Notes under the pieces: generated by a model | The model's database searches: none | The model's input: the letters and a program-made list of their open reading frames with translations, nothing else | What the model was told of the DNA's origin: nothing | Part shown: piece by piece, positions 27,671 through 34,935 of the stretch | Layout: each line of letters begins with the position of its first letter | Numbering within the stretch: the stretch's first letter is position 1 | Source of the DNA: Brevundimonas naejangsanensis | GTDB lineage: Bacteria; Pseudomonadota; Alphaproteobacteria; Caulobacterales; Caulobacteraceae | Assembly: GCF_003627995.1 (NCBI RefSeq) | Contig: NZ_CP032707.1 | Span: forward strand, 62,001-126,000 | Reading direction: 5' to 3' | DNA length: 64,000 nucleotides | Translations under genes and position numbers: made by a program

Positions 27671-27714
27671 CGGCACTTTCTGCCGCTGGGCGGCAAGGGC
27701 GGCAGAAAGTGCCG
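27671..27714. promoter_or_regulatory. Paired FlbD-type (ftr-like) enhancer dyads
   Basis: A perfect 16-base inverted repeat with a 12-base spacer. Each arm is itself a dyad, CGGCA-N5-TGCCG (27671-27685 with CTTTC in the middle, 27700-27714 with GAAAG). The arms lie about 100-145 bases upstream of the predicted sigma-54 start, the distance I recall for the FlbD enhancer elements of Caulobacter flagellin genes. An A/T-rich patch at 27609-27650 between enhancer and promoter could bind IHF. FlbD binding is inferred. Confidence 0.65.
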
Positions 27715-27732
27715 AGCGGGTCGGCAGGATTT

Positions 27733-27757
27733 GCCCTCCCCCATCGTGGGGAAGGGC
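27733..27757. terminator. Hairpin downstream of the spanin genes
   Basis: GCCCTCCCCC and GGGGAAGGGC pair with one mismatch around a short ATCGT loop, 10 bases past the Rz1 stop. It resembles the CCCTCTCCC-type hairpins found elsewhere in the window and probably ends the lysis-module transcript before the flagellin enhancer region. Confidence 0.5.
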
Positions 27758-27766
27758 TTTGGCGGT

Positions 27767-28069
27767 TCAGGCGGCGGTGCGCGCCCAGGCGTCGATCAGG
27801 GCGCGTTCGGCGGCCAGGGTCTCGACCGCCAGACGCCGCGCGGCGTCGCAGGCGACCAACTGTCCGCCGCGCCGCGCATAGGCCGCCTCCAGATCGGCCG
27901 CCGTAGCCCCTTCCGGAAGAACCGCCAGATCGCACGGCCTGGCCGCGGCCTCAGGCAGGATCAGCCGGGGCGGCGCAACCGGCGACGGCGGGCGCGAGGC
28001 GGCACAGCTCGCGGTCATGATCATGCAGGCGCTGAGCGCGAGCAGGGTCCAGGGGCGTATCGGCGTCAT
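27767..28069 (-). CDS. Rz1-like outer-membrane spanin lipoprotein
   Basis: 100 residues, starting inside the Rz-like gene in another frame (119-base overlap), the classic nested Rz/Rz1 layout. The N-terminus has two possible lipoboxes, LSAC15 and TASC22, followed by a proline-rich stretch (RPPSPVAPPR), both typical of Rz1. The C-terminal half is alanine-rich and helical with two further cysteines. Spanins fuse inner and outer membranes in the last step of phage lysis. Identity is from architecture rather than sequence similarity. The start ATG at 28069 was chosen because it begins directly before the hydrophobic lipoprotein signal. Confidence 0.7.
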   Translation of the reverse strand: MTPIRPWTLLALSACMIMTASCAASRPPSPVAPPRLILPEAAARPCDLAVLPEGATAADLEAAYARRGGQLVACDAARRLAVETLAAERALIDAWARTAA

Positions 28070-28373
28070 CGGCGGTCCTCGCTCGGGTTTCGGCCGTGGC
28101 GGTCGCCCGTTCCACGGCCTGGGCATGACGGTGAAAGGCGTCGAGGCCTTCGATCTGGCGGCCGCGCGCTGCGGCCTCCAGCGCGCGGGCGGAGGTCTCG
28201 GCCTCGGCTCGCTCGGCCCGGCGCTGGGCGGTTTCGAGCCGGCGCGCCTGGAGGTGCAGCGGGTCCCAGCGCAGGCCCAGCCCCCGCCCGGCGATCAGAA
28301 GCAGCAGCAGCGCCGCGCCGACCACCGCCAGCCAGCCCAGCGGCGTCAGCACCCGGAAGTAACGGCCGCTCAT
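27951..28373 (-). CDS. Rz-like inner-membrane spanin
   Basis: 140 residues: a short N-terminus, one transmembrane helix (about residues 10-30, LGWLAVVGAALLLLLIAGR), then a long alanine/arginine/glutamate-rich helix (LETAQRRAERAEAETSARALEAAARGRQ) likely to form a coiled coil in the periplasm, as in Rz. It starts with ATGA overlap on the endolysin stop (28370-28373) and contains the start of the Rz1-like gene. The C-terminal cysteines (ELCRLAPAVAGC) could support disulfide-linked dimers, known for lambda Rz. Assignment is by position, topology and nesting. Confidence 0.7.
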   Translation of the reverse strand: MSGRYFRVLTPLGWLAVVGAALLLLLIAGRGLGLRWDPLHLQARRLETAQRRAERAEAETSARALEAAARGRQIEGLDAFHRHAQAVERATATAETRARTADDADTPLDPARAQRLHDHDRELCRLAPAVAGCAAPADPA

Positions 28374-28753
28374 GGGTAGATCCTCCGATCCAGTTCGAAG
28401 TGCGGCCCGTCGCGCAGGCGCGGCCAGTCGCCGCCCCAGACCAGGGCCACGTCCGAGGCCGCAGCCGCCGCCTTGAAGGCCTCGGCGATGCGAGGATAGA
28501 GCGGCCAGTCCCAGCGCACCCCGCCGTCGACCCAGGCCGCCACGTCGACAGCATGGCCGGTCAGATGGCGCGAGTTCAGGGTTCGGCTGGCCCCCGCGCG
28601 GACCAACTCCGTCTGACGCGCCGGCGTGCGCAGGCCCTCGGTGATCATGAAGTCCACCGGCGTCAGGCGGATCGCCGTCTCGACCACGGCGATCAGATCG
28701 GGATGGACGCCCTTCAGCCGGTCGCGCGAGCGTTGCGACAGGCGAAAGCTCAT
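28370..28753 (-). CDS. Phage-type endolysin, peptidase M15 (VanY/L-Ala-D-Glu peptidase class)
   Basis: 127 residues with no signal peptide. The zinc motif SRHLTGHAVDVAAW supplies the SxHxxGxAxD ligands, ITEGLRTPARQTELV is the upstream M15 signature, and WGGDWPRLRDGPHFEL holds the last histidine. This is the compact M15 domain used by phage and gene-transfer-agent endolysins to cut the peptide cross-links of peptidoglycan. Its ATG overlaps the holin-like stop (28750-28753) and its stop overlaps the Rz-like start. Lack of a signal sequence fits delivery by a holin. Confidence 0.9.
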   Translation of the reverse strand: MSFRLSQRSRDRLKGVHPDLIAVVETAIRLTPVDFMITEGLRTPARQTELVRAGASRTLNSRHLTGHAVDVAAWVDGGVRWDWPLYPRIAEAFKAAAAASDVALVWGGDWPRLRDGPHFELDRRIYP

Positions 28754-29034
28754 GACCGCCCGCCCGCGCGCAAGCGCATCAGGTTGAGAACCTGCTGGGC
28801 GCTGGGCGCCACCAGATACAGCAGCAGCATCAAGGCGATCAGCCCCATCAGCCCCTCGGCGATGCGCGGCAGATCGGACGCCGCCGCCCGCGTCACCGCC
28901 AGGCGCAGCAGCAGCCACAGCGCCAGGCTGGCCGCATAGACGTAGAGACGCCGCCACAGCCAGCGGCCTTCAGCCAATTCTGCGGGGGCCGGGGCCGGTT
29001 CCACGGCCGGCTTGTCGAGATGATCTGACATCAT
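28750..29034 (-). CDS. Holin-like small membrane protein
   Basis: 94 residues. A polar N-terminus rich in Pro/Ala/Glu precedes two transmembrane helices (about residues 30-48, YVYAASLALWLLLRLAV, and 60-78, IAEGLMGLIALMLLLYLVA), with a basic C-terminus. Size, topology and position directly before an endolysin without signal peptide support a holin or holin-like role; the family itself is not recognised. The ATG overlaps the stop of the 63-residue gene as ATGA (29031-29034), and a second ATG follows immediately (MM), a dual start that in some phages distinguishes holin from antiholin. Confidence 0.65.
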   Translation of the reverse strand: MMSDHLDKPAVEPAPAPAELAEGRWLWRRLYVYAASLALWLLLRLAVTRAAASDLPRIAEGLMGLIALMLLLYLVAPSAQQVLNLMRLRAGGRS

Positions 29035-29222
29035 TGCTCATCTTCTGGATCATGTGGACGGACGGGACCGCGCCAGTCGCTGCCCAGGTGGTCGAAACAG
29101 TCGTCGGACGAGAGGCGCTCGGGCGCGGCCCAGGTCTCCTCGTCCAGCAGGGCCTCCAGCTCGTCCAAGGCGGGCAGGAGCTCGGTCTCGATGAGGCGGT
29201 GCAGGCGCCGGGTCATGGCCAT
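29031..29222 (-). CDS. Small acidic protein of the phage-derived module
   Basis: 63 residues, acidic and helical (HRLIETELLPALDELEALLDEE), with no signal peptide or membrane segment and no recognised family. Its ATG at 29222 shares one base with the stop of the DUF2793 gene, and its stop overlaps the holin-like start. A second ATG at 29216 is also possible. The strict overlaps on both sides make it very likely a real gene; position between tail fibre and holin suggests a chaperone or assembly factor, but this is a guess. Confidence 0.6.
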   Translation of the reverse strand: MAMTRRLHRLIETELLPALDELEALLDEETWAAPERLSSDDCFDHLGSDWRGPVRPHDPEDEQ

Positions 29223-30709
29223 CACCCGATCGCCGTCAGCCAGACGACGCCCGGCGCGCCCGCGCCTCCGGCCCCGGGCGAGGTCAGGCCCGCGCCGCCG
29301 CCTCCGCCTCCGGCGCCATGGAGGCCGCCCGCGCCGCCCGCATGGCCCGCGCCCGAGGCGTTGGCCCCGCCGCCCGAGCCGCCGCCGCCCGCCCAGTGCA
29401 GGCTCGGCTGCGGCGCCGCCTGTCCCGCCGCGCCCGTCGAGGCGCCGCCGACGGCCCCCGCCGCCCGCACGCCCAGGAGCGCGCCGTCCCCGCCCGATCC
29501 GCCCGCCTGAGCCTGATTGGCTGCGCTGAGACCGCCGCCCGCGCCGCCGCCGCCCGGTCCGTCGGGTCGCGACAAGGCCTGCCCCGCGGCGCCCGCCGCC
29601 GAGATCGAGGACGCCCCGCCCGCGTTGGAGGACGGCAGACCTCCGCCACCGGCGCCGCCCGCGCCTGAGGCGGCCGAGCCGCCCGCCCCGCCTCGGCCGC
29701 CCTCGCCGGTCAGCAGGGTCGAAGCGCCGGTCTTGATCAGGCTGGCCTCGCCCGGGCTTCCGGCCGCGCCGGAGCTGCTTCCGCCCGCCCCGCCGCCGCC
29801 GACCGTGACCGCCAGCCCGGCGGACAGGGCATCGGCCGGCCACAGGGCGGTCATGACGCCGCCCGCGCCGCCGCCCCCGCCGCCGTGCCGGGCCGAGCCC
29901 GAGGCGCCGGACAGGCCGGCCCCGCCGCCCCCGCCGCCGCCGAGACAGACCGCCTCGACCCAGCGCGCCCAGGCGGGCGGGCTCCAGCTGCCGTTGGCGC
30001 TCAGGATCGTGGTCTCGCGCCGCGTCGCGCCCTGGGCGAACCAGGCCCGGCCGGTGTTGCGGTCGGCCATCAGCACCTCGCGCCAGTTCCCGCCGTCGGA
30101 GCTGACCTTGAGCCGCAGGTCGTCGTCGCCGACCAGGCCCAGTTCGGCCCGCCCGCCCCAGCCGCTCTGGAACAGCAGGGACAGGACGTCGCCCGCCGTC
30201 TGCTTGTTGAAGGTGAAGCGCAGGTCGCCGTCGCCGCCGCTCTCGCTTTCCAGCGCGGTCCACAGCGCCTTATTGGCCCGCACGGCGACGACGTTGACGG
30301 CGTCGGCCGTGGTGTTCACGCCCAGGCGGGTGATCTGCTGGATTTCCTCGGGCAGGCCGAACGACAGGGGCGACCAGGCGCCGCCGCGCCGGACCAGGAT
30401 CTCCTCGCTGTCCAGCACCGCCGCCAACAGGCCGTCAGGCGCGGGGACCGGGGTCCAGCCGCCGCGTTCGTGGCGCATCAGTTCGCCCGCCGCGCGGCCC
30501 GACCAGTCCGCGCCGCTCGCGCCCTCCGGCAGGATGTAGAGGGCCCCCTCGGCCGGATCGGCGGGCTGGTCCGGGGTGGCGCGGCTGACCACGGCCGTCT
30601 GGATCAGAGCGTCCAGCCGTGTCAGGGCCTCGTTCAGGGTCACGTGTTTCTGCAGCTGTCCGGCCGCCAGATAGGGCAGGCCCAGCCGCGCGCTGACGTC
30701 GTCGTTCAT
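29222..30709 (-). CDS. DUF2793 phage/GTA tail-type protein with glycine-rich C-terminus
   Basis: 495 residues. The first 45 residues (ARLGLPYLAAGQLQKHVTLNEALTRLD) are the DUF2793 signature found in phage tail and gene-transfer-agent host-range proteins. GDLRFTFNKQTAGDVLSLLFQ and WREVLMADRNTGRAW form a middle beta domain. Residues of about 255 to the end are dominated by Gly, Ala and Ser, a low-complexity repeat likely to make a fibre or adhesive tip. The start at 30709 was chosen over an ATG 12 bases upstream because DUF2793 begins there. It opens the minus-strand lysis module; no other structural phage gene is nearby. Confidence 0.85.
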   Translation of the reverse strand: MNDDVSARLGLPYLAAGQLQKHVTLNEALTRLDALIQTAVVSRATPDQPADPAEGALYILPEGASGADWSGRAAGELMRHERGGWTPVPAPDGLLAAVLDSEEILVRRGGAWSPLSFGLPEEIQQITRLGVNTTADAVNVVAVRANKALWTALESESGGDGDLRFTFNKQTAGDVLSLLFQSGWGGRAELGLVGDDDLRLKVSSDGGNWREVLMADRNTGRAWFAQGATRRETTILSANGSWSPPAWARWVEAVCLGGGGGGGAGLSGASGSARHGGGGGGAGGVMTALWPADALSAGLAVTVGGGGAGGSSSGAAGSPGEASLIKTGASTLLTGEGGRGGAGGSAASGAGGAGGGGLPSSNAGGASSISAAGAAGQALSRPDGPGGGGAGGGLSAANQAQAGGSGGDGALLGVRAAGAVGGASTGAAGQAAPQPSLHWAGGGGSGGGANASGAGHAGGAGGLHGAGGGGGGAGLTSPGAGGAGAPGVVWLTAIG

Positions 30710-30923
30710 GGCGGTCTCCAAGGTTGAGACCGCAGTCTGCTCAGGCCCCGAACCCCGGCGCGCCGATGCGGCCCGGCGCCCGCCAATGCCGGGAATCTAC
30801 AGGGATTGGCCCGCCCTGACGCGCTATCGCGAGGCCTCGGGCGCGCGCATGGGCCGCGCTCGACAGGACGGGCGGCGGCGCGCTAACCGATGCCCCTCCC
30901 CCTTCTTTCGCCAAGACGGACGC

Positions 30924-31871
30924 ATGACCCCGACCCAGGCCCTGATGCGCGCGGCGGCCCTGGCCCTGCTGGCGCCGCCCGCCCTCGTCGCCGTCGCGGC
31001 GCTGAGCCACGTCGGCCACCGCCTGCCCGACCTGCTGACCCAATTCACGGCGCCCGCCCTGATCGCCGCCGTGGTGCTGTGCGGCGTCTTCCTGCTGGGC
31101 CGCCTGTGGGGCATGGCGGCGCTGGGCGCGGGCGTGGCGGGGCTTCTGCTGCTGGCGGCCTGGCCCCAGTGGACTCCCGAGCGGGGCCGCGCCGTCGGGC
31201 CGGAGAGCCTCACCGTCTATTCCGCCAACTTGTGGGCGCGGAATGCGGATGTGGACGCCATCGCCCGCTCCATCGAACAGGCCGACGCCGACGTGGTCAT
31301 GCTGATCGAACTGGGCGACGCCCCAGCCGCGCGGCTGGACACGATCCTGGCCGCCTATCCCCACCGCGTCAGCACCCCGCGCCGGGACCGGACCAGCGGG
31401 GCGGCGCGCTCGGTGATCGCCTCGCGCCGCCCGCTGAAACGGCTGCGCGACGCCGAGGGCCAGGGGCTGGCCGTTCTGGTCGCCGAGGCCGAGACGTCAT
31501 TGGGGCCGATCAACCTCGTCGCCGTCCACCTGACCCGGCCCTGGCCCTTCCAGCACCCTTACGGCCAGATCAGCCAGGCCCGGCGCCTGGCCGGGCTGCG
31601 CGCCGGACTGGACGGGCCGGTCGTCGTCGCCGGGGACTTCAACAGCGTGTCCAGCGGGCGCATCGGCCGTCAGATCCAGGCCGAGACCGGCCTGATCCCC
31701 GCCCCCGCCTGGCCGGGCACCTGGCCGTCAGCCCTTCCGTCCTTCCTCGGCATCGCCATCGACCACGTCTGGCGCTCGCCCGACCTGGCCCTAGTCGAGC
31801 GGCGGCTGGGCGCGAAGACGGGGTCGGACCACCGGCCGGTGATCGTGCGCCTCAAGCGGGCGGAGCCATAA
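30924..31871 (+). CDS. Membrane-anchored endonuclease/exonuclease/phosphatase-family protein
   Basis: 315 residues. Residues 1-95 contain three transmembrane helices; the rest is an EEP domain facing the periplasm or outside: LTVYSANLWARNAD (metal-binding Asn), MLIELGDA (Glu), AVHLTRPW (His), VVVAGDFNSVSS (Asp, Asn) and GSDHRPVIVRL (catalytic Asp-His). The superfamily cleaves phosphodiesters in nucleic acids, sphingomyelin or inositides; substrate here is unknown, but membrane-anchored versions often act outside the cytoplasm. The ATG at 30924 lies directly before the first helix. Its 3' end overlaps the convergent cca gene by 20 bases. Confidence 0.85.
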   Translation: MTPTQALMRAAALALLAPPALVAVAALSHVGHRLPDLLTQFTAPALIAAVVLCGVFLLGRLWGMAALGAGVAGLLLLAAWPQWTPERGRAVGPESLTVYSANLWARNADVDAIARSIEQADADVVMLIELGDAPAARLDTILAAYPHRVSTPRRDRTSGAARSVIASRRPLKRLRDAEGQGLAVLVAEAETSLGPINLVAVHLTRPWPFQHPYGQISQARRLAGLRAGLDGPVVVAGDFNSVSSGRIGRQIQAETGLIPAPAWPGTWPSALPSFLGIAIDHVWRSPDLALVERRLGAKTGSDHRPVIVRLKRAEP

Positions 31872-33060
31872 GCGCCTTCAGCCGCGCCTCGTGGCCGTGG
31901 TCGGGGAAGTCGTCGGCGATCCAGCCTTCCTCGAAGGCCTTGAGCAGCCGTCCCGTCTCCGGCCCCGGCTTGAGGCCCAGCCGCGCCAGGTCGCGCCCGC
32001 CGACCGGCATCCGGGGCGGGGTCCAGTCCGCCGCCAGGGCCAGCAGGCATCGAACGGCCTCTCCCTCCGCCCCCGCCGCCCAGGCGCGATGCAGCCGGTC
32101 CTCGACGGCCTGACGCCCGGCGCGCCAGACGGCGGCGCGCGCCTCGGCGTCGCTCATCGCCGGATCGGCCTCGACGGCGACGGCGGCGACCAGCCGGTCC
32201 CTCTGAGCGTTCGACAGCCGCAGCCGCAGCGCCGCCGCCCCCACGGCCTCGCCGTCGTCGGGCAGCAGGGCCGACAGGCGCAGCAGGGGATCATCGGTGA
32301 CTTCCACCATGGCCTCGAACAGGCCGAGGCCTACCGGCGGTGGCAGGACGCGGCCCAGCACGCCCGCCTGATCCATCAACCGCACCGCCGGGCGCGGGTC
32401 GGGCGCGGCCAGCAGCTTGAGCAGTTCCTTGGACACCCGCTCGGCCGACAGCCGCTCCACGCCCTCGGCCAGGGCGGCGCAGGCCGCGACCGCCGCCGCA
32501 TCGGGCGCGCCGCGCCCGTACCAGGCGTAGAAGCGGTAGAAGCGCAAGATGCGCAGATAGTCCTCGGCGATGCGCTGCTCCGGGTCGCCGACGAAGACGA
32601 TCCGGCCGGCCTGGGCGTCGTCATAGCCCGCGCCCGTGGGGTCCAGGATCACCCCGTCGGCGTCGGCGTAGAGGGCGTTCAGGCGGAAGTCCCGCCGCGC
32701 CGCGTCCTCGGCCCAGTCGTCGGTGAAGGCGACCGTGGCGCGTCGCCCGTCGGTCGAGACATCGCGCCGCAAGGTGGTGATCTCGAACGGCTGGCGCTCG
32801 GCGATGGCGGTCACCGTGCCGTGCTCGATGCCGGTCGGCACGCTTTTCAGACCCGCGGCCTTGAGGGCCTTCACCACCGCTTCGGGTTGAAGGGTGGTGG
32901 CGATGTCCACGTCGTCGATAGGCGCGCCCAGCACGGCGTTGCGCACGCAGCCGCCGACGAAGCGGGCGCAGCCCGGCCCGCCCGCCGCCGCCAGGGCCGC
33001 CATCACCGCCTGGGTGGCGCCGGCCGTCAGCCAGGCCTGGTCCTGCAGGACGCGGCTCAT
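31852..33060 (-). CDS. cca: CCA tRNA nucleotidyltransferase / poly(A) polymerase-family protein
   Basis: 402 residues. The class II nucleotidyltransferase core is clear: FVGGCVRNAVLGAPIDDVDIAT (with the metal-binding Asp-x-Asp), GTVTAI, ITTLRRDVSTDGRRA, RRDFRLNALYAD and EDYLRILRFYRFYAWYG. It adds or repairs the 3' CCA end of tRNAs. The GRRA and RRDF/N segments fit the alphaproteobacterial CCA enzymes, but poly(A) polymerase cannot be excluded by eye. The start ATG overlaps the NUDIX stop (33057-33060), and the gene is third in a coupled trio with DUF1285 and NUDIX genes. Confidence 0.92.
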   Translation of the reverse strand: MSRVLQDQAWLTAGATQAVMAALAAAGGPGCARFVGGCVRNAVLGAPIDDVDIATTLQPEAVVKALKAAGLKSVPTGIEHGTVTAIAERQPFEITTLRRDVSTDGRRATVAFTDDWAEDAARRDFRLNALYADADGVILDPTGAGYDDAQAGRIVFVGDPEQRIAEDYLRILRFYRFYAWYGRGAPDAAAVAACAALAEGVERLSAERVSKELLKLLAAPDPRPAVRLMDQAGVLGRVLPPPVGLGLFEAMVEVTDDPLLRLSALLPDDGEAVGAAALRLRLSNAQRDRLVAAVAVEADPAMSDAEARAAVWRAGRQAVEDRLHRAWAAGAEGEAVRCLLALAADWTPPRMPVGGRDLARLGLKPGPETGRLLKAFEEGWIADDFPDHGHEARLKALMAPPA

Positions 33061-33731
33061 TCCGCGCACTCGATCGCGTCGGCCTGGGCGGCCTCCAGGG
33101 GGGCGGCCTCCTCGCCGTACAGCCGTGCGAACAGGCCCTTGAGGATGCCCGCCGTCGCCCCCCAGATGTAGCGCTCGCGATAGGGCATGGCCCAGAACCA
33201 GCGGCGCGGTCCGGTGTCGGGGTCGTAGTAGTCGCGGCGATGGTTGACCGGGTCCATCAGGAAGTTCCACGGGGCCTCGAACACCTCGGCCACCTCGGCG
33301 GGCGACGGCGTGACCTGCGGCGGCGCCGCCAGCCAGCCGACCACCGGCGTCACCAGGAAGCCCGTGACCGTCTCATAGGGATCGCCCAGCCCCAGGGGCT
33401 CGACCACGGCGGGATCCAAGGCGATCTCCTCCCAGGCTTCGCGCAGGGCGGCGTCGAGGGCGGTCTCGCCGGGATCCAGGCGGCCGCCGGCGAAGGCGAT
33501 TTGGCCCGTGTGGCTGGCCAGGCTGTCCGAGCGGCGGGTCAGCAGGACGCTCGGCCCCTCCGCGCGGGCGATCACCGGCACCAGCACCGCCGCCGGGCGC
33601 AGTTCGCGCGCCGGTCGGCTGTGGCCGGGGTTCAGGTCGTAGTCCGAGCGCCCCGCCGTGCGCCCCGGCGACCAGGCGGAGACCGGGTCCAGCCGCGCCT
33701 CCAGACGCGCCTTCAGGCTGCTGCAGGTCAC
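33057..33731 (-). CDS. NUDIX hydrolase, CoA pyrophosphatase-like
   Basis: 224 residues. The NUDIX box is GRLDPGETALDAALREAWEEIAL, with Ala in place of the usual last Gly. LLTRRSDSLASHTGQIAFAGG just before it is the extra signature of the CoA/acyl-CoA pyrophosphatase subgroup (NudL-like). The C-terminal WFWAMPYRERYIWGATAGILKGL is also typical. It would hydrolyse CoA or derivatives to phosphopantetheine and 3',5'-ADP. It overlaps both neighbours by ATGA, implying translational coupling DUF1285-NUDIX-cca. Confidence 0.92.
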   Translation of the reverse strand: MTCSSLKARLEARLDPVSAWSPGRTAGRSDYDLNPGHSRPARELRPAAVLVPVIARAEGPSVLLTRRSDSLASHTGQIAFAGGRLDPGETALDAALREAWEEIALDPAVVEPLGLGDPYETVTGFLVTPVVGWLAAPPQVTPSPAEVAEVFEAPWNFLMDPVNHRRDYYDPDTGPRRWFWAMPYRERYIWGATAGILKGLFARLYGEEAAPLEAAQADAIECAE

Positions 33732-34303
33732 AGGCCCGCTCCTTGCGGCCCAAGCGGAAAGGCCAGGCCGCCGGAACGCACGACCAGCCGCCCGTCCTGC
33801 TCCACCGCCCGCTCGACCAGTTCATAGAAGACCGGGCGCGTGATCCGCGCCCACAGGTCGCCGCGCACATGGACGCGCGGCGCGGGCTCGCCCGTGGCCG
33901 GGTCCGTGTCGACCACCAGGGCGTGGTCCGGCCCGGCGCCCGCCTCGTCGCCCTGATCCGTGGTGAAGACCAGGGCGTCGCCCGCCTCGCGCACGGCGAC
34001 AGCGCGGAACGGCAGGTCCTCGACCGCGATCTTCAGCTTCTCGACCGGCGTGACCAGGTGATAGCCGTCGGGGTCCTTGCGCAGCACGGTCGAGAACAGC
34101 CGCACCAGTTCGGCCCGGCCGATGGGCGAGCCTTCGTGCATCCACACGCCGTCGGCGCAGATCACGATGTCGATCTCGCCGCAATGGGCGGGGTTCCACA
34201 GGTGAACCGGGGGCAGGCCCCGTCCCGGCGCCTGGCGCGCGGCTTCGGCCACGCTTTTCAGGCCGCCCTCAGACTGGCCCGACGATGTCGGTTTGTTCGG
34301 CAT
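33728..34303 (-). CDS. DUF1285 family protein
   Basis: 191 residues. [31 protein letters not shown] and [36 protein letters not shown] are the hallmark of DUF1285, followed by [20 protein letters not shown]. The family has a two-domain beta fold with no proven activity. The ATG at 34303 was preferred to an earlier GTG because the family has a short polar N-terminus. First gene of the coupled DUF1285-NUDIX-cca unit, a linkage I recall as common in alphaproteobacteria. A 54-base gap separates it from the GNAT gene upstream. Confidence 0.88.
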   Translation of the reverse strand: [191 protein letters not shown]

Positions 34304-34357
34304 AAGCAAACTATGGGGCGCGCCGCGTCCCAAAGGAAGGTCGGGCCGAAGCCGTCG

Positions 34358-34867
34358 TCAGGCGGGACGCACCGCGCCGACCGGCGCCGCCTCGGTGATC
34401 GGCAGCCACATGACCCGGCGCTGATCCACCGGCCCCGGCAGCACGGCCTGGGGCGCCGGCAGGAAGCCGAAGCGCGAGAAATAGGGCGGATCGCCGACGA
34501 GCAGGATTCCGTCCAGCTGCTGCGCCCTGGCCTCGGCGATGCAGGCCCGCACCAGATGCCCGCCCAGGCCGGTGCTGCGGCTGGACTTGTCCACGGCGAT
34601 GGGGCCCAGGAAGACCGAGCGCGCCTCGCCCGTGAGGATGGACCACAGGCGGACCGAACCGATCAGGCGCCCGTCTTCATGCAGGCAGAAGCCCGCCGCC
34701 AGGGACGCCCGTTCACGCAGCCGCTCGGCCGTCTTGGCGAAGCGGCCGGGACCGAAGGCGGCCATGACCAGGGCGTCGACGGCGGCCGCGTCCTGCGGCG
34801 TCTCGCGCGTGATCGCCCCGGCGGGTTGCGGGTCATCTGGAGGGACGGAGGCGGGCGCGGCGTTCAT
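34358..34867 (-). CDS. GNAT-family N-acetyltransferase
   Basis: 169 residues. Motif B/A is SVFLGPIAVDKSSRSTGLGGHLVRACIAEARA, where RSTGLGGHL is the acetyl-CoA pyrophosphate loop; motif DGILLVGDPPYFSRFGFLPAPQ follows, which is characteristic of the YhbS-like branch. ITRETPQDAAAVDALVMAAFGPGRFAKTAERLRE is the N-terminal substrate side. The acetyl acceptor is unknown. It stands between the DUF1285 unit and the enoyl-CoA hydratase gene on the same strand. Confidence 0.9.
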   Translation of the reverse strand: MNAAPASVPPDDPQPAGAITRETPQDAAAVDALVMAAFGPGRFAKTAERLRERASLAAGFCLHEDGRLIGSVRLWSILTGEARSVFLGPIAVDKSSRSTGLGGHLVRACIAEARAQQLDGILLVGDPPYFSRFGFLPAPQAVLPGPVDQRRVMWLPITEAAPVGAVRPA

Positions 34868-34903
34868 GCGCGGCCCGTAGTCCCCCGCGCCCCTCGAATC
34901 AAT

Positions 34904-34935
34904 CGCGTTCTGGCGAAATCGCGTTCTGGCGAAAT
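34904..34935. repeat. 16-base perfect tandem duplication
   Basis: CGCGTTCTGGCGAAAT occurs twice head to tail (34904-34919 and 34920-34935), ending at the first base of the enoyl-CoA hydratase stop codon. It looks like a slippage duplication in the intergenic space and could vary in copy number between strains. Confidence 0.8.

Noticed and set aside
27767..30709. Complete prophage
   Set aside because: Only tail-type and lysis genes are present; integrase, terminase, portal, capsid and attachment sites were looked for in the flanks and not seen.
30710..30923. Upstream extension of the EEP-family gene to 30708
   Set aside because: The frame is open, but the extra 72 residues are low-complexity and arginine-rich; the ATG at 30924 directly precedes the first membrane helix.
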